Positions 34,680-41,137 of a stretch of 64,000 nt of DNA are shown here, piece after piece; positions within the stretch are counted from its first letter, which is position 1; the number at the start of each line of letters is the position of its first letter. The notes beneath the pieces are model-generated. The model was not told where the DNA came from. It saw nothing but the letters and a program-made list of their open reading frames with translations, and did not search any database. The stretch comes from Paraperibacillus marinus. GTDB taxonomy: Bacteria; Bacillota; Bacilli; Bacillales; DSM-1321. The stretch spans positions 372,001-436,000 of the forward strand of contig NZ_CP143542.1 in NCBI RefSeq assembly GCF_046237605.1, written 5' to 3'. Position numbers and translations under genes: made by a program.

Positions 34680-34687
34680 TTAAGTAA
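34680..34687. repeat. Left 8-bp target-site duplication (TTAAGTAA)
   Basis: TTAAGTAA directly precedes GGCTGTTTT. The identical octamer follows AAAACAGCC at 36164-36171. Confidence 0.75.
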
Positions 34688-34751
34688 GGCTGTTTTCGTA
34701 TTTATTGTTTTTTTGCCAATACTAATAACTAGATTGCTATTATGAGTCGAG

Positions 34752-35208
34752 GTGACTTTTAGTGTTTGGCGAAACGTTTATGAAGAGTTTAACGAATTTA
34801 CAAAAGAAGAGCAGATAGCATTATATGAAGCGATGAAACAAGACTTATATCCAGAGAACCCTGATAAATTGACCCCTCAGCATTGTTATGTACGGACACA
34901 GCAACTAACTACAAGAAATTCGCTAAAAATAAAGGGCTGCAACACGAAACAGTAAATGAGCGACAAAAAGAGCGTGTGAAAAAGGGGATTTATCATATTT
35001 AACACGTTAAAAATTTTCACCAACGACTTAAAAAAATGGATGGAGAGAGATTCCAAGGAGTAGCTACAAAATATCTCGATAACTATCTTATTGGTTCCGA
35101 TGGTTGGAGTTAGGGAAGAAGGTAGCTTTTGATGAACGTGTCAAGCAAATGCTTGTTTCAGCGTGTCAAAATCCAATTCAAACTACTTTAAGGATGCTAA
35201 GAAGTTAA
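34752..35208 (+). pseudogene. IS1595-family transposase pseudogene
   Basis: The N-terminal part reads FNEFTKEEQIALYEAMKQDL, typical of the start of Bacillus IS1595 transposases. After an internal deletion, other frames read NYKKFAKNKGLQHE, then FHQRLKK, FQGVATKYLDNYL and WFRWLELGKKVAFDERVKQM, ending at TAA 35206-35208. These match the C-terminal part of the family. At least one large internal deletion (zinc-finger and DDE core lost), a stop at GIYHI and frameshifts make it inactive. Confidence 0.82.
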
Positions 35209-35255
35209 GTAGATTGAAAGAGGAATATAAAAAAACGCCAAAGCTTTTATTGCTC

Positions 35256-36047
35256 CTAGCGTTCTAATATTTTTATTTTGTCAGTATTGTATTGAGCACT
35301 GTATTCGATGTAAAGCAAATTCATAGCTTCAAAAAATTTACGGTCAGCATCCTGGTTGGAAAACCTACTAGGCAAACTTTTAGCCCCAAAAGCAAAAATA
35401 TAAGGGTCCCGGTTAATGTCTCCTAAAATCCCAATATCTACGATGATGTTTTCTAAGCCGCCTGTCATATGGTTGAAAAAGTGTGTAGGTATACCTTCAA
35501 TATCTCCTTTTTGTCTAATTAAGCCGCTAATAATTGGCGTCCACAAAGGACCATTTTTTTTGTGTTCTTGAAAGATGTGCAACATTAAATCAAGGACCTG
35601 GTCTAGTTGTCCTTTATTTTCGTAATCCGTTGGATTTTCTGTGACATAGATAGTTGGATAGTATGATCGAATTTTATTATTTACTTTATTCCAACCGCCA
35701 CAGAAATTAACAACACTATCAGCAACAAAACTATCGTGACAAGCTATCATTACTTCAACTGCTTCTTTTAATTGTAAGGAAGTTCTGTGTTGGTAATGAG
35801 GATAAAGTTCCTTGCTATCTTCGTCGGGATTATACTTAATTTCACCCACAGTATCCTCCCATTTAATCAAGTCCTCCTCTACCCATTTTGCGATACAAAA
35901 ACCAATTGCAACCTTTGCTGACGATGCAAGCGGAATGGACATTTCGCTATTTAAAGAGCATAAATAATCGTGCGTTCTAGTTGAGAATATTTTTAAGCCG
36001 ATTTCTCCTGAATCAATTTGATTTAATTTTTCAAATACCGTTTTCAT
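35256..36047 (-). CDS. Serine hydrolase, class A beta-lactamase-like
   Basis: 263 aa, AT-rich. The fold family is recognised by S42-S-A-K45 (PLASSAKVAIGF) in the place of the SxxK nucleophile motif. The usual SDN is replaced by HDS in MIACHDSFVAD, and KTG by MTG in FNHMTGGLEN. No signal peptide is visible, unlike secreted beta-lactamases. It may be a peptidase or esterase-like relative rather than a resistance enzyme. AAAGGATG lies upstream of ATG (36047). It is the passenger gene of the transposon-like unit. Confidence 0.78.
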   Translation of the reverse strand: MKTVFEKLNQIDSGEIGLKIFSTRTHDYLCSLNSEMSIPLASSAKVAIGFCIAKWVEEDLIKWEDTVGEIKYNPDEDSKELYPHYQHRTSLQLKEAVEVMIACHDSFVADSVVNFCGGWNKVNNKIRSYYPTIYVTENPTDYENKGQLDQVLDLMLHIFQEHKKNGPLWTPIISGLIRQKGDIEGIPTHFFNHMTGGLENIIVDIGILGDINRDPYIFAFGAKSLPSRFSNQDADRKFFEAMNLLYIEYSAQYNTDKIKILER

Positions 36048-36163
36048 TTAAAAGTCACATCCTTTGTTTCTCGAAATCAATCAGTACCCACTTACCGATT
36101 TTACCATAAAATTCAAGTTTGCGGATTTAATGTAAAAGAACAACATTCCTTTATAAAACAGCC

Positions 36164-36171
36164 TTAAGTAA
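36164..36171. repeat. Right 8-bp target-site duplication (TTAAGTAA)
   Basis: Identical to 34680-34687. See the mobile element entry. Confidence 0.75.
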
Positions 36172-36802
36172 TTTGTTGAAAGTCTTGTTCCTAGATGTGT
36201 GCTTTGTTTTACTTTATTTATTGATTTAGCGAAATGAATAGACTACAGCTTTCTGAGTCCTCATTTACTATACGATTCACGGCTATTGGTGCTTTTTTAA
36301 CTATCTACCTCGATTGTGGCTCAAAAGTTAAAAAACACTCTTCAACTCCCTCAGTTTAATTCGTTTATCTCCCGAGTGCTCGCTTATTCGCAGGATTTCA
36401 TTCGCCAAGGATAACATTCATTGGCTGTAGGATGTGAATTAAGGACATTTAGGCTACATGGGGGTATAGTAAATAAAGGAGTCAGTTAACTTCTCGGTAT
36501 TCTAACATAACATGTACATCTCCACGCCTTCCCTGGAGGGTTTCCCTCCCATGTCTCAGGCGGGTCAATCGCCCTATCATTCCTTCGTCATGCCTGTCCA
36601 AGGGGTGGAGGCCATGCTAACCTGATGGGTCAGTGCCCTTTTGTTGAAGAAATCTGGTACTCCGTACATATTTGAAATCCTGCGAATAAGCCAAAACTCA
36701 GTCTTGAAAGGCCGTACTTCAGGAATAGTGAAGTACGGTTCTATATTAATCAATGAAGATGCAGATGATCCATGCAGACTGGTGAAACGTAAATCCATAC
36801 GC
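36172..36802. other. Gene-poor stretch with inverted repeat and structured segment
   Basis: No convincing gene. GCTTATTCGCAGGATTTCA at 36382-36400 recurs exactly inverted at 36673-36691. Between them, 36520-36640 is GC-richer and full of short stems (ggaggg-ttt-ccctcc at 36535, ggcg-ggtcaat-cgcc). This could be the non-coding end of a lost insertion sequence or a structured RNA. A minus-strand 80-codon frame here has no ribosome-binding site or recognisable domain. Confidence 0.4.
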
Positions 36803-36832
36803 AAAAAAAGGTTCCCCATTTAGGGAAACCTC
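36803..36832 (-). terminator. Terminator of the chemoreceptor gene
   Basis: On the minus strand aggtttccc and ggggaacct pair (one bulge) and are followed by seven T, just downstream of the stop codon at 36839. Confidence 0.85.
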
Positions 36833-36838
36833 TTTCTC

Positions 36839-38845
36839 CTATAATTTAAAGTGCCTGATCATATCTGTCAGGTTGGAGCTGGCTTCGGTCAGCTCAATTG
36901 CCGAATGGGAGATCGTGCCTAACGCCCGTACCTGCTCCTCTGTTGATGCACTCACCTGTTCGGAAGCAGCAGCGGATTGTCCAGCGACGGATGCAATACT
37001 GTCGATTGATGTAACTACTTCATTCTTAAGGATGTTAATATTTTCTATATCAGACTTGATGTAATTAATAGAAGAAACGATGTCATGAATAGTAGCTGAA
37101 ATCTCACCGAAAGCGATTTCTGCTTCATTTACCGCTTCATTCTGCAATTTCGAAATGGCGATGGTCTGCTCCATTTCCCTTACAACCACATTGGTTTCTT
37201 TTTCAATGGAAGTGATGGTTTGTTTAACCTGCGAAGCCGCTTTTGCAGACTGTTCAGCGAGCTTCCTGACTTCATCCGCCACTACAGCGAACCCTCTTCC
37301 GCTATCTCCGGCTCTGGCTGCTTCGATGCTTGCGTTCAATGCCAGGAGATTGGTCTGATCAGATATTTCTGTAATGGTATGGATCACCTGCTCAATCTCT
37401 TTTACCTGCTGGGCGAGGCCGCTGATTACATCTCCTGCATGGAGAATGACTTCATTGCTTTCTCCTGTTCTTTGCCTTAAGGATTCCATTTGGGCCATCC
37501 CTTTTTTATTTGTTTGTTCAGCTGCCATGGATAGATCTGTCATCTGCTCTACATTTTCATTTACCCGCTCAATCTGGCTGGACAAGCTGAGAGCCCGTGA
37601 ATTCGTTTCTACTGAATCCTGTGCCTGCTGGGTGGCACCTGCAGCCACTTCACCAATGGCGTTAGAGACTTCTTCACTGGCAGCGATCGTTTCCTCTGCC
37701 ACCGCTGTTAAACTGACAGCGGAATCATTGACACTTTCCACTGATTTTTCAACTGACGTAATAAGCTTCCTCATGCTTTCTACCATTTGGTTGAAATGAG
37801 TTGTAAGCTGCCCGATTTCATCCTTTGATTTTGTAAAGACGTTGACAGTTAAGTCTCCCTGAGCCACAAACTGCACCTGGTCCTTCAAGTTGGTGATCGG
37901 CTTGGCGATGCTTCTTGCCAGGAAGTACGTAATGACGAGTCCTATAAGAACGGCAACGGAAGCAACCAGGAGGATTATGTCCCTTATTTCTTTAGCACCT
38001 GCAAATAATTGATCTGTATCATAAACCATTCCGATTTTCCAGCCGGTCTGCTCTAAAGTCTGAAAGTACATTTTACGTTCAGTGTTTTTGTCATCGTATT
38101 CAGCAATTCCTGAGTTTTGCCTACTGACTCCTGAATAATAAGGCTTTTTGCTCTGGTCTTTTCCTGATTCCTTTGGGTGTGCAAGAGCCATTCCCTTGCT
38201 ATCTAAAAGAAAAGAAAAGCCTTTATATCCCACTTCTGTCTGGTTGATCATTTTCTTCAGGCCAGCCAGGCTTAAATCTAAACCGACAACACCCAGGACT
38301 TCCTTTGAATCTGGATCAAGCACTGGCTGTACGACAGTCACGACATATTCCCCTGAGCTGGCATCTTTATATGGTTCAGTCCATAATGATAGCTCCTTGG
38401 ACGAAACAGCTGCTGTATACCACGGCCTCCCGGTAGGGTCAAAATCGGCAGGAAGCTCGATGACTGGGGTTGTCTTAAATTGTTTAGTTTCAGCTCCCAC
38501 ATAAATGACTGCCACATTCTTATTCAGGTTCATGAAGTTTTCAAAATCCTTATTGACCAGCGGCCAGTATGTATCCAGCCCCTTCTTTTCGTTTTTCTTT
38601 ACCTCCTTCAAGTATGTAATGACACGATTATCGTGGCTATACCGTTCCACAGAGCTCCGGTATAAATTTAAATAAAGATCTGTCTGGTTTTTCAAGTCAT
38701 GCACCAGTGCTTTTGAACTAGAATCAATACTGATGCTCATTTCATTCTTCGTTTGGAAATACGTCAATGCGGATACACCCATTAAAGTCACTGCTAATAA
38801 TAAACTCACGGTCAGCATGATTTTGGACTGTATTTTTTTAAACAT
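36839..38845 (-). CDS. Methyl-accepting chemotaxis protein with dCache sensor
   Basis: 668 aa transmembrane chemoreceptor. TM1 lies about 9-30, then an extracytoplasmic double Cache domain to about 280 with DPTGRPWYTAA and LWTEPYKDASSGEYVVTVV. TM2 lies about 287-310, followed by HAMP and a long signalling coiled coil. The hairpin tip EISDQTNLLALNASIEAARA near residue 500 binds CheA/CheW. The R-P-W-Y...D pattern resembles amino-acid-binding dCache domains, so an amino-acid ligand is plausible but inferred. AGGGGGAT precedes ATG 38845. Single gene with its own terminator and a sigma-D-like promoter. Confidence 0.95.
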   Translation of the reverse strand: MFKKIQSKIMLTVSLLLAVTLMGVSALTYFQTKNEMSISIDSSSKALVHDLKNQTDLYLNLYRSSVERYSHDNRVITYLKEVKKNEKKGLDTYWPLVNKDFENFMNLNKNVAVIYVGAETKQFKTTPVIELPADFDPTGRPWYTAAVSSKELSLWTEPYKDASSGEYVVTVVQPVLDPDSKEVLGVVGLDLSLAGLKKMINQTEVGYKGFSFLLDSKGMALAHPKESGKDQSKKPYYSGVSRQNSGIAEYDDKNTERKMYFQTLEQTGWKIGMVYDTDQLFAGAKEIRDIILLVASVAVLIGLVITYFLARSIAKPITNLKDQVQFVAQGDLTVNVFTKSKDEIGQLTTHFNQMVESMRKLITSVEKSVESVNDSAVSLTAVAEETIAASEEVSNAIGEVAAGATQQAQDSVETNSRALSLSSQIERVNENVEQMTDLSMAAEQTNKKGMAQMESLRQRTGESNEVILHAGDVISGLAQQVKEIEQVIHTITEISDQTNLLALNASIEAARAGDSGRGFAVVADEVRKLAEQSAKAASQVKQTITSIEKETNVVVREMEQTIAISKLQNEAVNEAEIAFGEISATIHDIVSSINYIKSDIENINILKNEVVTSIDSIASVAGQSAAASEQVSASTEEQVRALGTISHSAIELTEASSNLTDMIRHFKL

Positions 38846-38890
38846 AAAAATCCCCCTGCTCCTGATGTGTAAAATAGAAATCTACTTTTT

Positions 38891-38917
38891 CTATCGGAGG
38901 AAGGGAAGGAATTATTA
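38891..38917 (-). promoter_or_regulatory. Candidate sigma-D promoter of the chemoreceptor gene
   Basis: On the minus strand TAAT, 15 nt, TCCGATAG, close to the Bacillus sigma-D consensus TAAA-N15-GCCGATAT. It lies about 45 nt before the start codon, and sigma-D control is the norm for Bacillus chemoreceptors. Confidence 0.65.
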
Positions 38918-39153
38918 AGTAATAAGTCCTTATTTTTTTAAAAATTCAGAAAAATATTATTTCTTCTAACTTCTCTCTCCAATCTGGTTGATCCAGGATA
39001 AAAAGTGGTCTTAATATTGAAGGGGTTGCTGATGCACCAGAGGTGTAAAATTCCGCTTCTATGCCATAACTGAAACTATCGTGGATTATGCGGCTCTAGC
39101 ATACTGATTTTCATCTCATTCTTTGCAACTCAAATTGACATCGTAATGTGCGA

Positions 39154-39438
39154 ATGGATCTACTGAAACATTTTCGTGAAAAAGGATTTATTAGTATCCT
39201 TGTTTAATTTGATATTCCTAACCATGTTCTTAGAGAACGAGTAGCGGAAAGGTACAGAACACTAAGTATTTTTAGGAATGGTTATACTTTTGAAGAAGTG
39301 CTTTTAAGGCAAGGAGCTGAGTCGCATAAAGGTGATGTGTTAGAAATATGAAGCAGATGATCTATTTACAATCAAAATACGGATGATGTTCAGTTCGTGA
39401 TTGATAAAATTATAAATGTGGCTCAGCTATATAACTAA
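39154..39438 (+). pseudogene. Degenerate P-loop kinase-like gene fragment
   Basis: An open frame reads MDLLKHFREKGFISILV, a TAA stop, then FDIPNHVLRERVAERYRTLS and FEEVLLRQGAESHKGDVLE, then stops and a frameshift. It resumes as NTDDVQFVIDKIINVAQLYN to TAA 39436-39438. The FDIP...RV..R pattern suggests the C-terminal part of a small AAA/kinase-type ATPase. The P-loop part is missing. Upstream DNA 38920-39153 shows no gene. Confidence 0.5.
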
Positions 39439-39459
39439 TTCGTTCAATAAGGAATGACA

Positions 39460-39484
39460 AAAAGGACTTCAAAGAAGTCCTTTT
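39460..39484. terminator. Bidirectional hairpin between convergent genes
   Basis: aaaaggacttc and gaagtcctttt form a perfect 11-pair stem with loop aaa, flanked by A and T runs. It lies just after the end of the minus-strand HTH gene (39573) and of the plus-strand fragment. Confidence 0.8.
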
Positions 39485-39572
39485 CTATTGCTCAGATTAT
39501 CAACATTATTGTTTAACAGACCCAAATAAGTTCCGTAGGACAGCTCGCAAAAGCATATTAATCCCTGGCCGA

Positions 39573-40607
39573 TCACAGCCGGCCGATATATTTCAATTCT
39601 TCCGGAGACCTTTCGTCTGCACCGCCCTCAAGTATGGTGCGGATATCATTCAGGGTATCGGATAGACTGACCGTTTCTGCTTTTGTGCCGGTGAACTCCT
39701 CTGCCACGTAGAACGGCTGTGTCAGATAAGCCTCAAGGCGTTCGCCGCGGCTGTAGGTCTGAAGTTCGGAAGCAGGGATGCCTGATAGTCCTCTGACGCT
39801 GACCAGGGAGCGCAGCTCACGGTATCTCCGCAATAGTTTTTGGGCGCGCTGCAGCAGGATGAGATGGTTTTGATCCAGATAGGCGCCTTCCAGAACGGAA
39901 GAAGTCGAATAGATTGGATTCAATGCCGGGAAGATATGCCGGGCAGAGAGGTCGGCGTCAAAGTGAAGGAGCGTTTCAAGCGGGCCATAAGGAATTTCCT
40001 CATCCACCACTTCTCCTTTTAGATCGACTAAAAAGGTTGTGAGATTCTCTTTCTGCAGGCGTTCCTGCAGCTCGTAAAGTTCCCCGGTCACCACATGGGC
40101 GCGGTCTGCTGAAAAAACGATATCCTTGTCATCAGGAATGGCGGCCATGGTCTCATAGGCTTCCTCGATGGTGTGCACCACAGCATCTGCATCGTCCAGA
40201 AGCTCCTGCAGTTCCGGGTAGCTCGCATCCGGCTTAAGCACGACGGTGACATATCCTTCCCTCTTAAGACGGTAAAATATTTCAGATAATAAAACAACCT
40301 GGCCCATCCCCGGGCGGGCAACAAGACCAATGGTACCGCCTTTTACAACCGGAGCAAAAAAATCAAGCGCTTTAATTTTCGTTTCAATCACATCAACCGA
40401 CTCCCCCATCAGAATTAATTCATCCAGGCTGCACTCTGCCAATGACGCAAGGGCAGCAATGGTCCTCACTTCAGCGCGTCCAACCGGAATCTTCCCCGTG
40501 CATAAATTCGAAACAGTTGCCGGACGCAGACCGACACTCCGGGCGGCACTCGTCAGATTTGGCACCTTCCTCCTCAGTAATGCAACATTCAATCTTAGAT
40601 TTTCCAT
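39573..40607 (-). CDS. Xre-type HTH fused to a degenerate F1-ATPase beta-like domain
   Basis: 344 aa. Residues about 15-65 form a helix-turn-helix (LTSAARSVGLRPATVSNLCTG). Residues about 77-344 follow the F1-ATPase beta subunit in order: IKALDFFAPVVKGGTIGLV (beta: ik..DllaPy.kGGkiGLf), LYELQERL, FPALNPIYSTSSVL (beta: yPAvDPl.STSR), YRELRSLVSVRGL, then ERLEAYLTQPFYVAEEFTG and SLSDTLNDIRTILEG. The P-loop GGAGVGKT is ARPGMGQV, losing Lys and Thr (Gln103, Val104), and the GERTREGND catalytic segment is absent. No other ATP synthase genes are nearby. It is probably a DNA-binding regulator with a non-hydrolysing ATPase fold. AGGAGGTG lies 6 nt before ATG 40607. Confidence 0.85.
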   Translation of the reverse strand: MENLRLNVALLRRKVPNLTSAARSVGLRPATVSNLCTGKIPVGRAEVRTIAALASLAECSLDELILMGESVDVIETKIKALDFFAPVVKGGTIGLVARPGMGQVVLLSEIFYRLKREGYVTVVLKPDASYPELQELLDDADAVVHTIEEAYETMAAIPDDKDIVFSADRAHVVTGELYELQERLQKENLTTFLVDLKGEVVDEEIPYGPLETLLHFDADLSARHIFPALNPIYSTSSVLEGAYLDQNHLILLQRAQKLLRRYRELRSLVSVRGLSGIPASELQTYSRGERLEAYLTQPFYVAEEFTGTKAETVSLSDTLNDIRTILEGGADERSPEELKYIGRL

Positions 40608-40629
40608 TTTTTACACCTCCTTACTTTAT

Positions 40630-40686
40630 ATAGTACTCATTGTTACTCTTGAACGCAACTATAAAATTACTTTTTAACGTAATTTT
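40630..40686 (-). promoter_or_regulatory. Promoter and possible operator of the HTH-F1beta gene
   Basis: On the minus strand TTGCGT (40653-40658) and TACTAT (40630-40635) are separated by 17 nt. Just upstream is a perfect inverted repeat, aaaattac-tttttaac-gtaatttt (40663-40686), a good site for a dimeric HTH protein. Autoregulation is inferred. Confidence 0.6.
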
Positions 40687-40753
40687 TATTACTTTAAAAA
40701 TGAGGCATAGAGTGAAAGTCCTCCATTAAGGGTAAGAGGGACATTTTGAAAGG

Positions 40754-41029
40754 AAAAAGTCCTTCACCGGTGGGATGAAGGACATTTCGAGCCGGGTTCT
40801 CAAGCAAAAAGTCCTTCATCGGGGGTATGAAGGACATTTCGAGCTGGGTTTTGAAGTAAAAAGTCCTTCATCGGGGGTATGAAGGACATTTCGAGCCAGG
40901 TTCTCAAGCAAAAAGTCCTTCATCGGGGGTATGATGGACATTTCGAGTGGGGTTCGGAAGTGAAAAGTCCTTCATCAAGGGTATGAAGGACTTTTCGAGT
41001 GCAGATTGGAAGCAAAAAGTCCTTCATCC
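40754..41029. repeat. Tandem array, exact 52-bp period, hairpin in each unit
   Basis: Units start at 40754, 40806, 40858, 40910, 40962 and 41014 (last one partial). Each has AAAAAGTCCTTCATCGGG then GGTATGAAGGACATTTCGAG and a variable 3' part. GTCCTTCAT and ATGAAGGAC form a 9-pair stem. Units 1 and 3 share one 3' variant (ggttctcaagc), units 2 and 4 another (ending gaagt). A degenerate unit precedes at 40714. The period is not a multiple of three, so it is not coding. It fills the divergent region between the HTH-F1beta gene and the phosphoesterase gene. Confidence 0.93.
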
Positions 41030-41137
41030 AAAATAAGAAAGCCGCAATATAACAGCAGAAAGTAGAATAAAAACGCTCCTCCTACAAAAGGTATAGATAC
41101 CATTATTTTTTGGAACGTCAACATAAGGGGGAGACGC

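Larger units (their letters stand above)
34688..36163. mobile_element. IS1595-type transposon remnant with serine-hydrolase passenger
   Basis: A 1476-bp unit bounded by inverted GGCTGTTTT/AAAACAGCC ends and by perfect TTAAGTAA duplications. It contains a decayed IS1595-like transposase on the plus strand and an intact serine-hydrolase gene on the minus strand, in tail-to-tail order. An 8-bp duplication and passenger genes are both known for the IS1595 family. The terminal repeats diverge after nine bases, in line with an old insertion. Confidence 0.72.

Noticed and set aside
36577..36819. 80-codon minus-strand frame
   Set aside because: No ribosome-binding site, no known domain, and it overlaps the chemoreceptor terminator and the inverted repeat.
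40754..41029. CRISPR array
   Set aside because: The units are tandem with an exact 52-bp period and similar spacers, without unique spacers or cas genes.
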